Part shown: positions 45,023 through 54,426 of the stretch, one piece after another | Layout of the letters: each line of letters starts with the position of its first letter | Numbering within the stretch: position 1 is the first letter of the stretch | Source of the DNA: Prevotella sp. HJM029 | GTDB lineage: Bacteria > Bacteroidota > Bacteroidia > Bacteroidales > Bacteroidaceae | Direction: 5' to 3' | Length of the DNA: 64,000 nucleotides | Assembly (NCBI RefSeq): GCF_000599605.1 | Contig: NZ_AZHT01000024.1 | Location: 1 to 64,000 of the forward strand | The notes under the pieces: model-generated | Databases searched by the model: none | What the model saw: only the letters and a program-made list of their open reading frames with translations | What the model was told of the DNA's origin: nothing | Program-made: the position numbers and the translations under genes

Positions 45023-46189
45023 ATGAAGAAACAACAAATATGTATTCTTGGAAGCACTGGTAGCATTGGCACACAGGCACTCGACGTCATTCGGCAGCAT
45101 CGCGACCGCTACGAAGTGTATTGTCTTACTGCTCATCGCCAGGTAGAGCTGTTGGCGCAGCAAGCACGCGAGTTTCAGCCTGCTGCCGTGGTCATCGCCG
45201 ACGAGAACCACTACGAGGCATTGAAGGCTCTGCTGGCCGACTCACCCGATATCAAGGTGTATGCTGGCGCCGCCGCATTGGAGCAGATTGTCACTGCCGA
45301 CCCCATCGACATGGTGTTGGCCGCAATGGTAGGTTTTGCGGGCTTGTTGCCCACCATCAACGCCATTAAGGCCAAGAAAAAGATATGTTTGGCCAATAAA
45401 GAAACCTTGGTCGTCGCTGGCGAGCTCATTTGTAGTCTCGCTCAGCAGCATCATGTGCCCATTCTTCCTGTCGATAGTGAGCACAGCGCCATCTTCCAGA
45501 GCCTTGTAGGCGATGCTGATGCGAGCATCGAGAAGATTTTACTCACTTGCTCGGGCGGTCCCTTTCGTCATTTCACCCCCGACCAACTGAAACACGTTAC
45601 CGCAGCCGACGCCCTGCGGCATCCCACTTGGAGTATGGGCGATAAAATCACCATCGACTCGGCAACACTCATGAATAAAGGCTTCGAGGTTATCGAGGCA
45701 AAATGGCTATTTGGCGTGGAAGCTTCACAGATTGAGGTGCTCATCCATCCGCAGAGCATTGTGCACAGTGGCGTACAGTTCGTCGATGGCAGCGTGAAGG
45801 CCCAGTTGGGTGTGCCCGACATGCGGCTCCCCATCCAGTACGCCTTCTCCTTCCCCGAGCGTCTGCCGCTCCAGGGCGAGCGCTTAGACCTCTTTGCGCA
45901 ACAAAAGTTGGAGTTTTTCCAACCCGATGTGCAACGGTTCCGCTGTTTGGGTCTGGCCTATGAGGCTATCGAGCGTGGCGGCAACATGTCTTGCATCCTC
46001 AACGCCGCCAACGAAGTGGTAAACGAGGCCTTTCGCAACAACCTTTGCTCATTCCCCGACATGGCACGCACCATTGAGGCAACGATGGCGGCAACTACCT
46101 TCGAGGCACAGCCCTCGCTCGAGGCGCTCCTGCAAACCGACACCGAGGCACGTGCCATCGCACGCGAACTGCTTGGGGCAACGAAGTAA
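45023..46189 (+). CDS. dxr: 1-deoxy-D-xylulose-5-phosphate reductoisomerase
   Basis: The 388-residue enzyme makes MEP, the first committed step of the non-mevalonate isoprenoid pathway, using NADPH. The Rossmann motif ILGSTGSIGTQALDV near residue 7, LANKETLVVAG near residue 123 and the metal-site PVDSEHSAIFQ near residue 149 are present. It is followed by rseP after 39 bp. Confidence 0.96.
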   Translation: MKKQQICILGSTGSIGTQALDVIRQHRDRYEVYCLTAHRQVELLAQQAREFQPAAVVIADENHYEALKALLADSPDIKVYAGAAALEQIVTADPIDMVLAAMVGFAGLLPTINAIKAKKKICLANKETLVVAGELICSLAQQHHVPILPVDSEHSAIFQSLVGDADASIEKILLTCSGGPFRHFTPDQLKHVTAADALRHPTWSMGDKITIDSATLMNKGFEVIEAKWLFGVEASQIEVLIHPQSIVHSGVQFVDGSVKAQLGVPDMRLPIQYAFSFPERLPLQGERLDLFAQQKLEFFQPDVQRFRCLGLAYEAIERGGNMSCILNAANEVVNEAFRNNLCSFPDMARTIEATMAATTFEAQPSLEALLQTDTEARAIARELLGATK

Positions 46190-46228
46190 GAACATATAAC
46201 AACAACATAATACAACCCTATTCAGAAT

Positions 46229-47614
46229 ATGGAAATAATATTGATTAGAGCCTTGCAATTCATGATGGCCATCTCATTGTTGGTGCTGTTGCACGAAGGC
46301 GGCCACATGTTCTTTGCAAAACTATTCGGCATAAAGGTAGACAAGTTCTACGTGTTTTTCGATGTGGGCATAGGTAAGTGGACAGGCAGCCTATTCCGTT
46401 TCAAACCCAAGCATAGCGACACCGAGTATGGCATCGGATGGTTGCCTTTCGGTGGCTATTGCAAGATTGCTGGCATGGTGGACGAGAGTTTCGACACCAA
46501 GCAATTGGAGAAGCCGGCCGAGTCGTGGGAGTTTCGATCGAAACCCGCATGGCAGCGTCTATTGGTGATGATTGGCGGTGTGACGGTTAACTTTCTGTTG
46601 GCACTCGTCATCTATGCGATGATTATGTTTGTATGGGGTGAAACCTATGTCCCCATGCGCGCCATGTCGCAAGGTATGGAGTTCAACGCCATGGCTAAGA
46701 GCTATGGTTTCCGCGATCACGATATCCTCGTGGGCACTGAGAAGGGAGCGTTTAAGGATTTTAGTGCCGACATGTTCCGCGACCTTTCCGAAGCCCATCA
46801 AGTAAGCATCGTCCGCGATGGCAAGCCCATGCAATTGACCCTGCCTGGCGATCTCAACCTCTTGGATATGATCAAGTCCGTGCCCGTGTTTTGTCGTCCC
46901 TACCTCCCAGCGCGTGTCGATTCGGTCATTCAGGGTGGCCCCGCCGCCAAGATTGGTTTGCAAACTGGCGATAAGCTTGTGGCGGTGAATGGCAAGGCAG
47001 TGGCTTCGGCCAACCAGTTCCTCGACGAAATGAGCCGGTTAGCTGACGAAATGGCTGCAGTAAGCACCGCGAAGGATAGCCTGAAGGTGCGCACGGTGCA
47101 GTTGGTGTGGCAGCGCGGTGAGCAGATAGACAGTGCCCACGTAGTGCTCACGCCCGACCTGAAATTGGCCATCGCATTCCCATCCATGGGCACACTCTAT
47201 CAGCCCGTGCACCAACGCTACAGCCTCCTGGGTAGTATTCCCGCCGGCGTGAGCTATGGCATTCATGTGCTGAAAGGCTACGTCAGCGACCTGCGTTATA
47301 TCTTCACCAGCGATGGTGCGAAGAGTTTGGGCGGTTTTGGGTCTATTGCAAGCCTCTTTCCCTCATCGTGGGACTGGTATGTGTTCTGGAAAATGACCGC
47401 TTTCCTGAGTATCATGCTTGCCTTTATGAACATTCTACCTATCCCAGCGTTGGACGGTGGCCACGTGTTGTTCCTTCTTTACGAGATGATCACACGGCGC
47501 AAGCCATCCGAGAAGTTTCTCATCCGTGCAGAGTATGTGGGCTTTGCTCTGCTCATCGTGTTGCTCGTCGTTGCCAATCTAAACGATGTGCTACGCTGGC
47601 TGGGCTATATATAA
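46229..47614 (+). CDS. rseP: RIP metalloprotease RseP (site-2 protease)
   Basis: The 461-residue membrane protease cuts substrates within the membrane, typically anti-sigma factors. HEGGH at residues 22-26 lies in the first helix, and the NILPIPALDGGH motif (third zinc ligand) lies near the C-terminus. Between them are two PDZ-like parts, with the segment QGGPAAKIGLQTGDKLVAVNG near residue 231. Four helices are visible. It is the last gene of the operon, closed by a terminator. Confidence 0.95.
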   Translation: MEIILIRALQFMMAISLLVLLHEGGHMFFAKLFGIKVDKFYVFFDVGIGKWTGSLFRFKPKHSDTEYGIGWLPFGGYCKIAGMVDESFDTKQLEKPAESWEFRSKPAWQRLLVMIGGVTVNFLLALVIYAMIMFVWGETYVPMRAMSQGMEFNAMAKSYGFRDHDILVGTEKGAFKDFSADMFRDLSEAHQVSIVRDGKPMQLTLPGDLNLLDMIKSVPVFCRPYLPARVDSVIQGGPAAKIGLQTGDKLVAVNGKAVASANQFLDEMSRLADEMAAVSTAKDSLKVRTVQLVWQRGEQIDSAHVVLTPDLKLAIAFPSMGTLYQPVHQRYSLLGSIPAGVSYGIHVLKGYVSDLRYIFTSDGAKSLGGFGSIASLFPSSWDWYVFWKMTAFLSIMLAFMNILPIPALDGGHVLFLLYEMITRRKPSEKFLIRAEYVGFALLIVLLVVANLNDVLRWLGYI

Positions 47615-47643
47615 GCAGATTAATTTTTTCTAATAAGTGTAAG

Positions 47644-47681
47644 TTGGGTGCTCATCGTGAGGTGAGCACCCAATGCTTTTT
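47644..47681 (+). terminator. Terminator after rseP
   Basis: TTGGGTGCTCA (47644-47654) pairs perfectly with TGAGCACCCAA (47663-47673) around an 8-base loop, then TGCTTTTT. Confidence 0.92.
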
Positions 47682-48107
47682 AGTGTGGCAGTGGTGCAGG
47701 GAATTCATGGCGGTTGGTAAGAGCTGTGTCTGTATGGCCAATTGTGCTGTCCGCCAAAGGCGCAGCCATCGGTAAATCTGAATATGAAGAGAAGAGTCCC
47801 TATGCCTTTAGTGGGTGGAGGGCCATGGTGAGGTGAGCGTGTGTCTAAGTGTAGATAGATATATTCTGCTACGAGGGCGTTCGGGTGAGCACACAGGTCT
47901 TGTTCATACCATTTGGTCTGAGAGAATTGTTATAAAGGCGATTGGAATATAGAATGTGTTATCGCTGCATGGATAAGGGCTATGGTGCTCATGGTTCATT
48001 TTAGGTTAAGGTTTGATAGCACACATTCAGTGTATAGTGGCATAAATGTTATAACTCAATTGAATGCACAGGGGTTTATGTTGTCGGTTGTGTCCTATTA
48101 TATATAA
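47682..48107. other. Non-coding stretch between the terminator and the tandem repeats
   Basis: I see no gene, tRNA or clear structure here. Short frames are shadows or chance. Confidence 0.5.
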
Positions 48108-48603
48108 GGTAGTGCCGTTCTATCTATTGTTTGGTACTAACTTGGGTGAGGGTAGTGTCGTTCTATCTATTGTTTGATACTACCTTGGGCGAGGGTAGTG
48201 CCATTCTATCTATTGTTTGGTACTAACTTGGCGAAAGTAGTGCCGTTCTATCTATTGTTTGGTACTACCTTGGGCGAGGGTAGTGCCATTCTATCTATTG
48301 TTTGGTACTAACTTGGCGAAAGTAGTGCCGTTCTATCTATTGTTTGATACTAACTTGGGTGAAGGTAGTGCCGTTCTATCTATTGTTTGGTACTACCTTG
48401 GGCAAAGGTAGTGCCATTCTATCTATTGTTTGGTACTAACTTGGCGAAAGTAGTGCCGTTCTATCTATTGTTTGGTACTAACTTGGGTGAGGGTAGTGTC
48501 GTTCTATCTATTGTTTGGTACTAACTTGGGCGAGGGTAGTGCCGTTCTATCTATTGTTTGGTACTAACTTGGGTGAGGGTAGTGTCGTTCTATCTATTGT
48601 TTG
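48108..48603 (+). repeat. Tandem repeat, 43-bp period, 11 full units and one partial
   Basis: Units begin GGTAGTGCCGTTCTATCTA, continue TTGTTTGGTACTA and end with CTTGGGTGAG or CTTGGCGAA. Eight full units are 43 bp and three are 42 bp (48193-48234, 48278-48319 and 48406-48447). The last, partial unit is 48578-48603. Most differences are at a few positions: C/T at position 8, G/A at 10, G/A at 27 and A/C at 33. GGTACTACC of one unit can pair with GGTAGTGCC of the next around 9 bases. Copy number may vary between strains. Confidence 0.95.
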
Positions 48604-48677
48604 CACCCTATTTTGGGTAGCGAGACGCGTTTTAAGATAATTTTTCATTTCGAATAGCAAAAAAAGTGTTTAAAAAG

Positions 48678-48708
48678 TTGGAGCGTAATAATCTTTTCTC
48701 TATCTTTG
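48678..48708 (+). promoter_or_regulatory. Promoter of the DUF6261-like gene
   Basis: TTGG at 48678-48681, a 19-bp spacer and TATCTTTG at 48701-48708 fit the Bacteroidota consensus, 65 bp before the ATG at 48773. The tandem array ends about 75 bp upstream of the -33 element. Confidence 0.65.
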
Positions 48709-48772
48709 GGGCATCAGTAGCGTGCTACCGATATGATAAAAAGAAACTATTAATCCATAAATATTAACAAAT

Positions 48773-49906
48773 ATGACTAAGCCAAAACCTTTTGAGCTCC
48801 CGGAACTTATCTCGTTTGAGGGAGTTAATCATGGGATTTTTCGCGGCGCATTGCATGCCGAGTTCCTTCGTACACAGTATGATTTGGTTAATGCAGCCGA
48901 CAAGACAAAGTTGGGTATCAGTGATGAATTGATGAAGGCCTGGGACGAGCAGATAAAGCTCGAAGACGAGGTGAACAAGCGCGTGAACAACATGGCACTC
49001 ACTGAGCAGAGTAATGAAAAGAACTTAGAACGCGATGGCTATATCTCCACGCTGTTCGGCATGGTGAACTCTCAGCGCTTCAATCCCAACAAGGAGATTC
49101 ATAAAGCCTATAAAACGCTTGCCGACGTGGTGCAGACCTATCATGGCTTGCAGAATGAGAGCATGGATGAGAAGACAGCGCACATTCGCGGTTTAGAGAT
49201 TGACTTGGCTAAGCACACTGCAGAAACGGCAGCGTTAGGTGTGAATGCCACTATCGCGTCGCTCCACCAGTCAAATGAGGAGTTTCGCATGCTACGGCAT
49301 AAGATACTGGCGCATGAGGCCGATACCGCATTGCCTCGGAGCAGAAGCATCCGTAAACGCAACGATCAATTCTTTAAAGTGGTGTGCCGCATCATCGAAG
49401 TGGCCCATTATCAGTCTACCGTTGAGGCCGACAGGCAGGCCATCGTTGAGTTGGTGGACAAGATGAATCGGGCGGGGAACAAATCGCGCACCACGCACAC
49501 AGCGAGTGCAGCGCAGCAAAAGGTGGCCTCGGCCGAGGAATATGAGAAGATTAGCAAGTTGCTGCAGCCCTTATATGCCGCTTTTGAAAGGGAGAGGGGC
49601 ATGGCAGCTGGAACATTGGCCTTTACCGGACATCGGCGCAGCAAGAATAAACATTTGATTTATGAACTCTCGGTGGGCGACACAAATCAATTGCTGTGGG
49701 TGCGCATTAGCAAGGACCATTTGGTTGAGGTGAAAGCGCCTGCAGGGGCCGCGAAAGAAGCGCGCGACAGCCACAAGTCCTCTAAGCCCAAAGGAAGGAA
49801 GGCACCCGAGACGGGGACGGACGATTCTGCAGATAAACCCTCGGGGAAGCAGGACGGAGAGAACCCGAAAAACCACGGGAGTGTGGATATAAAGCCAAAA
49901 GAATAA
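48773..49906 (+). CDS. DUF6261-like helical protein
   Basis: The 377-residue protein is soluble, without signal peptide or membrane segments. Almost all of residues 30-290 are predicted helix from the heptad-like pattern. A short beta part (about 290-320) precedes a highly charged, Lys/Ser/Pro/Gly-rich tail, likely disordered. The helical core with paired blocks fits DUF6261, a Bacteroidota family with no known function. It is transcribed alone from its own promoter behind the tandem repeat. Confidence 0.55.
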   Translation: MTKPKPFELPELISFEGVNHGIFRGALHAEFLRTQYDLVNAADKTKLGISDELMKAWDEQIKLEDEVNKRVNNMALTEQSNEKNLERDGYISTLFGMVNSQRFNPNKEIHKAYKTLADVVQTYHGLQNESMDEKTAHIRGLEIDLAKHTAETAALGVNATIASLHQSNEEFRMLRHKILAHEADTALPRSRSIRKRNDQFFKVVCRIIEVAHYQSTVEADRQAIVELVDKMNRAGNKSRTTHTASAAQQKVASAEEYEKISKLLQPLYAAFERERGMAAGTLAFTGHRRSKNKHLIYELSVGDTNQLLWVRISKDHLVEVKAPAGAAKEARDSHKSSKPKGRKAPETGTDDSADKPSGKQDGENPKNHGSVDIKPKE

Positions 49907-49956
49907 GGAGGAGATTCCACGAGTTGGACTTTGTAACTCAAGGTAATTAACTTTCA

Positions 49957-49997
49957 AGGGGCGGAGCTGTAGTGATTACACCTCCGCCTCGCCTTTT
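49957..49997. terminator. Bidirectional terminator
   Basis: GGCGGAG (49960-49966) pairs with CTCCGCC (49982-49988), followed by GCCTTTTGTTT. It serves both the DUF6261-like gene and the convergent MATE gene. Confidence 0.75.
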
Positions 49998-49999
49998 GT

Positions 50000-51376
50000 T
50001 TAAACTTGCTTGAATTGATGCTTCCGCAGTCGGCGCAAAAGCCAAAAGAAAGCAGGAATGAGGAAGACATCGGCCATGCACCAAGCCACAGGATCGGCAT
50101 AGCAAACCCCCAACCAGGCTAAAGCAGGCACCATCCACAGACTCACGCCACAACGGGCGATCATTTCCATCACGCCGCTCATGAGGCTGAGGTTGCTGTA
50201 GCCTAAACCTTGAATGCTGTAGCGCAGGATGACGAGCACACCCAATGCAGGATAGAACCAGTTAGCAATGCGCATGAGCTGAGCGGCATGAGCAATGACC
50301 GCGTGCTCGCCTGCATTGACAAAGAGCGCCATCATTTCATCGGCAAAAGGATAGATGAGGGCTACGGTGAAGACAAAATAGACCAGCATCATGCCCATGG
50401 CGTCGCGTACGCCAATCCTTATGCGGTCGATTTTCCCTGCGCCAACGTTCTGTCCGCAATAGGTAGCCATGGCGACGCCTATGTTCTCTAACACACAGGT
50501 GAAGAGATATTTAATGCGAATGGCTGCCGTGAACGAGGCCACATAGATTGTACCGAGTGCATTGTTAGCGCTTTGCAGCATGATGATGCCAATGGCAGTG
50601 ATGGAGAATTGCAACCCCATGGGCACACCGTTGTTAAGCAAGATGCTTATCTTCTTATTGTCGAAGGCCCGCTCGTTTCCTTGTGGCACAAGGATGGTCA
50701 TGCGGTGCCGGATGAATCGCCAGCACAGCCATGAGGCAAAGGCCTGGCTCAGAAAGGTGGCAATCCCGGCACCTTCAACGCCCATTCTGAAGCCGAGGAT
50801 GAGCACCACATCGAGCAGAATGTTGAGCACCGATGAAATGATGAGGAAGTAGAAGGGTTGTTTGGAATTGCCCAATGCCCTGATTTGCCCGGCATAGAGG
50901 TTGTAAGCGATGGTAAAGGGGATGGTGCAGAACTGCAGGAAAAGAAACACGTAAGCATCGTGGAAGATGTCGGCTGGTGTGTTGACGAGTTTGAGAATGC
51001 GGTCGCACAGCGCGCACGAAAGCAATGTGATGACCACGGCCAGCACCACAGCAATGCGTAAGGCATTGCTCACATAACAGCGCATCTTGTGGTAATCGCC
51101 GGCTCCAAAGGCCTGTGCTACGGGGATGGCGAAGCCCGCACACGAACCATTACAGAAGCCCATAATGAGGAACATGATGCTGCTCGACGCGCCCACGGCC
51201 GCTAATGCACCTACACCAATCCAGCGCCCCACGATAGCAGCGTCGATAATGAGATACATCTGTTGCAGGATGTAGCCTAAGATGAGTGGAATGGCAAAGG
51301 TCAGGATGGCGCGCGACGGTGCACCTGTAGTCATATTGTTGGTAGGGAGTGAGGTTGGAGTTGTTTCCTTTGTCAT
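50000..51376 (-). CDS. MATE-family multidrug/sodium antiporter
   Basis: The 458-residue protein has twelve hydrophobic segments in two similar halves. MATE features include PLILGYILQQMYLIIDAAIVG near residue 30 and SSSIMFLIMGFCNGSCAG. MATE proteins export cationic drugs or metabolites using Na+ or H+; the substrate here is unknown. I chose the ATG at 51376 (MTKETTP); ATG 51334 (MTTGAPSRAI) is an alternative. It is divergent from the GH20 gene. Confidence 0.9.
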   Translation of the reverse strand: MTKETTPTSLPTNNMTTGAPSRAILTFAIPLILGYILQQMYLIIDAAIVGRWIGVGALAAVGASSSIMFLIMGFCNGSCAGFAIPVAQAFGAGDYHKMRCYVSNALRIAVVLAVVITLLSCALCDRILKLVNTPADIFHDAYVFLFLQFCTIPFTIAYNLYAGQIRALGNSKQPFYFLIISSVLNILLDVVLILGFRMGVEGAGIATFLSQAFASWLCWRFIRHRMTILVPQGNERAFDNKKISILLNNGVPMGLQFSITAIGIIMLQSANNALGTIYVASFTAAIRIKYLFTCVLENIGVAMATYCGQNVGAGKIDRIRIGVRDAMGMMLVYFVFTVALIYPFADEMMALFVNAGEHAVIAHAAQLMRIANWFYPALGVLVILRYSIQGLGYSNLSLMSGVMEMIARCGVSLWMVPALAWLGVCYADPVAWCMADVFLIPAFFWLLRRLRKHQFKQV

Positions 51377-51505
51377 TTTGTAATGGTGTGAAAATATTAC
51401 TCGTTTCGGTGGAGTAGGGAGCGTCTGCCCGCGCTTCATCATGGCGCAAAAGTACTAAATTTCACCTAATCTGCTACCAAGATGCATGTTTTTTCATGAA
51501 AAGGG

Positions 51506-51535
51506 TGTGGAGATATTATTTTTTTCGTATATTTG
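51506..51535 (+). promoter_or_regulatory. Promoter of the GH20 gene
   Basis: TGTG at 51506-51509, an 18-bp spacer and TATATTTG at 51528-51535 approximate the consensus, 60 bp before the ATG at 51595. Confidence 0.5.
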
Positions 51536-51594
51536 CACTCGCCGTCTACTAACAAGTAACTAACGCAATTCATTTAATCATATAAACAAAAGAC

Positions 51595-53205
51595 ATGAGA
51601 AAAATTCTACTATCCGTAGCAATGGTGATGGCATCTTTAGGTCTTCAGGCTGCAGATGCAAACTATCAGGTTGTTCCTCTTCCACAGAACATTTCGTTGG
51701 AGAAAGGTGCACCATTCGTTTTAAGTGGCAACACAGCCGTGTTGGTCGAGGGCTCTGATGAGGCTATGCAACGCAACGCCGCATTCTTAAAGCAGTTTGT
51801 ACGTGAAGCGACTGGTATAACGCTGGCTGGAACAGGCAAGAAAGGCACTACCATCACGCTGAAGCTGAACAATAAGATAGCTAATCAGGAAGGCTATGTC
51901 ATCACAGTGAAGCCGCGCGCTATCGTGATTGAGGGAAAAACACCCCAGGGCGTATTCTATGGTGTTCAAACGTTGCGCAAGTCGTTGCCAGTGGAGCAAA
52001 CTGCAACCGTCAATTTGCCTGTAGGTAAGGTTGCTGACTATCCACGCTTTGGCTATCGCGGTGCTATGCTCGACTGCGCCCGTCACTATTTCAGTGTACC
52101 TTTCGTCAAGGAGTATATCGACGTGTTGGCTTTGCACAACATTAACACCTTCCACTGGCACCTGACCGAAGATCAAGGCTGGCGTGTAGAGATTAAACGC
52201 TATCCCAAGCTAACAGAAATAGGCTCGAAACGTGCGCAAACAGTGATGGGGAACAACACCGAGCTTTATGATGGCGTTCCTTATGGCGGTTATTACACCC
52301 AAGATGAGATGCGCGACATTGTGAAATATGCCGCTGAGCGCTATATCACTATCATTCCTGAAATAGATATGCCCGGTCACATGCTGGGTGCGTTGGCTGC
52401 CTATCCTGAATATGGCTGTACGGGCGGTCCCTATAAGGTGGCTGAGCGTTGGGGCGTGTTTGACGACATACTCTGTGCAGGTAATCCTAAGACCTATGAG
52501 TTCGTCAATAACATTCTCGATGAGTTGCTCGACATCTTCCCCTCAAAGTATATCCATCTTGGCGGTGATGAGGCTCCCCGCACGCGTTGGAAGGCTTGTC
52601 CTCGTTGCCAAGCAGAAATCAAGCGCCTGAACCTCAAGGGTTCGAATGGCTTTTCAGCGGAAGCACAATTGCAATCGCATTTCATGAATGTTATTGCACA
52701 GCATTTGGCTACTAAGGGGCGCAACATTATTGGTTGGGATGAGATTCTCGAAGGCGACGTGGCTCCTGGTTCAACAGTGATGAGCTGGCGTGGCATAGAT
52801 GGTGGTATGGAGGCAGTGAAGCGTGGCTTGGATGCCATCATGTCGCCCAATACCTATTATTACTTAGATTACTACCAGACCAAGGCGCATCGCTTGACAC
52901 TTATCGGCGGTGACCTTCCGGTGGAGAAGGTTTATAGCTATAACCCTGTGCCCGACGATGCGTCAGAGGCGTTGAAGCAACATGTAAAGGGCGTGCAAGT
53001 GAATCTATGGACTGAATATGTCATGGGTCGCGACCTCGCACTCTACCAGCTTCTACCACGCTTGGCTGCTATGGCAGAAACAGGCTGGACAGAGAATGCC
53101 AAGAAAGATCTGAATTCGTTCAAGCAACGTGAAAGTAAACTCAATCAGCTTTACCATCATTATGATTGGAAGGCTTGCCAAGAAATGTTCAAAGAGAAAA
53201 AGTAG
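51595..53205 (+). CDS. Exported beta-N-acetylhexosaminidase, GH20
   Basis: The 536-residue enzyme has a signal peptide (MRKILLSVAMVMASLGLQA). An N-terminal GH20b domain (about 22-140) precedes the GH20 barrel. The catalytic pair Asp325-Glu326 lies in HLGGDEAPRTRW, and the substrate-side residues HWHLTEDQGWR near residue 187 are present. It removes terminal GlcNAc/GalNAc from host glycans or chitin fragments. A terminator follows, so it is not in the same operon as the next genes. Confidence 0.93.
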   Translation: MRKILLSVAMVMASLGLQAADANYQVVPLPQNISLEKGAPFVLSGNTAVLVEGSDEAMQRNAAFLKQFVREATGITLAGTGKKGTTITLKLNNKIANQEGYVITVKPRAIVIEGKTPQGVFYGVQTLRKSLPVEQTATVNLPVGKVADYPRFGYRGAMLDCARHYFSVPFVKEYIDVLALHNINTFHWHLTEDQGWRVEIKRYPKLTEIGSKRAQTVMGNNTELYDGVPYGGYYTQDEMRDIVKYAAERYITIIPEIDMPGHMLGALAAYPEYGCTGGPYKVAERWGVFDDILCAGNPKTYEFVNNILDELLDIFPSKYIHLGGDEAPRTRWKACPRCQAEIKRLNLKGSNGFSAEAQLQSHFMNVIAQHLATKGRNIIGWDEILEGDVAPGSTVMSWRGIDGGMEAVKRGLDAIMSPNTYYYLDYYQTKAHRLTLIGGDLPVEKVYSYNPVPDDASEALKQHVKGVQVNLWTEYVMGRDLALYQLLPRLAAMAETGWTENAKKDLNSFKQRESKLNQLYHHYDWKACQEMFKEKK

Positions 53206-53228
53206 TTTGTAAGGTTTTTTAGAATTCT

Positions 53229-53269
53229 GAGCGGTGGCGTTGCGATAACTCCATCGCTCTTTCTTTTTA
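53229..53269 (+). terminator. Terminator after the GH20 gene
   Basis: GAGCGGTGGCGTT (53229-53241) pairs with AACTCCATCGCTC (53247-53259) with one G-T pair and one mismatch, around a 5-base loop. A T-rich run follows. Confidence 0.85.
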
Positions 53270-53417
53270 TGAAGCGCGGCACATGCTATCCCTTTTTTGT
53301 TACTGCACGCGCCCAGCACGTAATGAAAAGAGGCATTGCACTTAAATATGGGGATAGAAAGCTGCCTCTTTCGATGAAAAGTGAGAGAAGGCTGTGTTAT
53401 TTTCATCATTTGTAGGT

Positions 53418-53449
53418 ATTGCAACCAGTTATGATTTGTTATAATTTTG
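53418..53449 (+). promoter_or_regulatory. Promoter of the chelatase-SusCD-M16-ChaN operon
   Basis: ATTG at 53418-53421, a 20-bp spacer and TAATTTTG at 53442-53449 fit the Bacteroidota consensus. The leader to the ATG at 53518 is about 60 nt. The rest of the gap from 53270 holds nothing else I recognise; I see no clear Fur site. Confidence 0.6.
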
Positions 53450-53517
53450 CACAGAAAATGTTGCCTTACGTGCAGGTAGGCAGCTTAGGTTTAGGATAAA
53501 ATTAATCATATAAGAAG

Positions 53518-54414
53518 ATGAGAAAGAAAATCATGTTGATGTTGGCCATGTTTTTGATGGCATGGTCGGGCGTACAGGCTAAAACGGCATTGCTGATTGT
53601 AGCGCATGGGTCGCCTATGGAATCGTGGCGCAAGCCTGTTCTGGATTTAGAGCCCTTAGTGAAACAACAATTGTCCAATGGCAAGTTGAAGGGCATCGAG
53701 ATCGTGAAGGTAGCACTTATGGAATATACCGAACCTTCGGTAGCCTCGATGGTTAAGGCTTGTGAATCAGAAGGTGCCGATAGCATCTTTGCATTGCCCA
53801 TCTTCATTGCTCCGTCGGGACACACCGAGGAGGATCTTCCCAATATCTTGGGACAGAAGTATAATCCCTATGTGCGCGAGGAATTGGCCGAGGAAAAGAC
53901 TGAAATGGTGCATACACGCGTGCCCATCGTCTTGGGGCCTACGTTCTATTATAGTTATGTGTTAGAAAAGAGCATGCTCGATCGTATTCAGAGCTTATCG
54001 AAATCACCCACTAAAGAGGCTGTGATTTATCTTGCCCACGGCGATGACGAACGCATAGGCTTTTGGAAAGAGATGCTTAAAAACGTGGATCAATACACCA
54101 AGGAACACACAAAGATTGATTATGTGGACCACGCACTCATTGAGATGGGACATGACTTTGGTAAAGAGCTCATACCCTTACTGGCTAAAGCAGCACAGAG
54201 GAAGCAGCGCATCATAGTGCAAGGTATCTATCTGACATCAGATGTGAAACGCATGGCCGACCGTCACAAGATGGAAGATGTGCAGCGTGACTTGGTGAAG
54301 AGAACTGGTGTAGAGATTGTTTATAGCCCCGATGGCATATTGCCAGCCTCAAGTGGGCGAGTTGTTGACTGGATTGTGGCGCAGACCCAGCAGTGGTTAT
54401 CCAGTAAGCGTTAG
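53518..54414 (+). CDS. Exported CbiX/SirB-like tetrapyrrole chelatase homologue
   Basis: The 298-residue protein has a signal peptide (MRKKIMLMLAMFLMAWSGVQA) and two chelatase half-domains. In the first, LLIVAHGSP gives His30 and FIAPSGHTEEDLP gives His102, the pair that binds metal in CbiX/SirB. In the second, IYLAHGDDERIG gives His174 but the partner His is missing. Cytosolic relatives insert Co or Fe into sirohydrochlorin; an exported form (CbiK-P in Desulfovibrio) binds haem. The signal peptide and the following import genes suggest a periplasmic metal/tetrapyrrole role. It starts the operon, 12 bp ahead of SusC. Confidence 0.8.
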   Translation: MRKKIMLMLAMFLMAWSGVQAKTALLIVAHGSPMESWRKPVLDLEPLVKQQLSNGKLKGIEIVKVALMEYTEPSVASMVKACESEGADSIFALPIFIAPSGHTEEDLPNILGQKYNPYVREELAEEKTEMVHTRVPIVLGPTFYYSYVLEKSMLDRIQSLSKSPTKEAVIYLAHGDDERIGFWKEMLKNVDQYTKEHTKIDYVDHALIEMGHDFGKELIPLLAKAAQRKQRIIVQGIYLTSDVKRMADRHKMEDVQRDLVKRTGVEIVYSPDGILPASSGRVVDWIVAQTQQWLSSKR

Positions 54415-54426
54415 TCGGATAGGCGT

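Noticed and set aside
47368-47775. 135-codon frame overlapping the end of rseP
   Set aside because: It overlaps the rseP coding region out of frame and runs through the terminator hairpin.
48108-48603. CRISPR array
   Set aside because: The whole 43-bp unit repeats, so there are no unique spacers, and there are no cas genes nearby.
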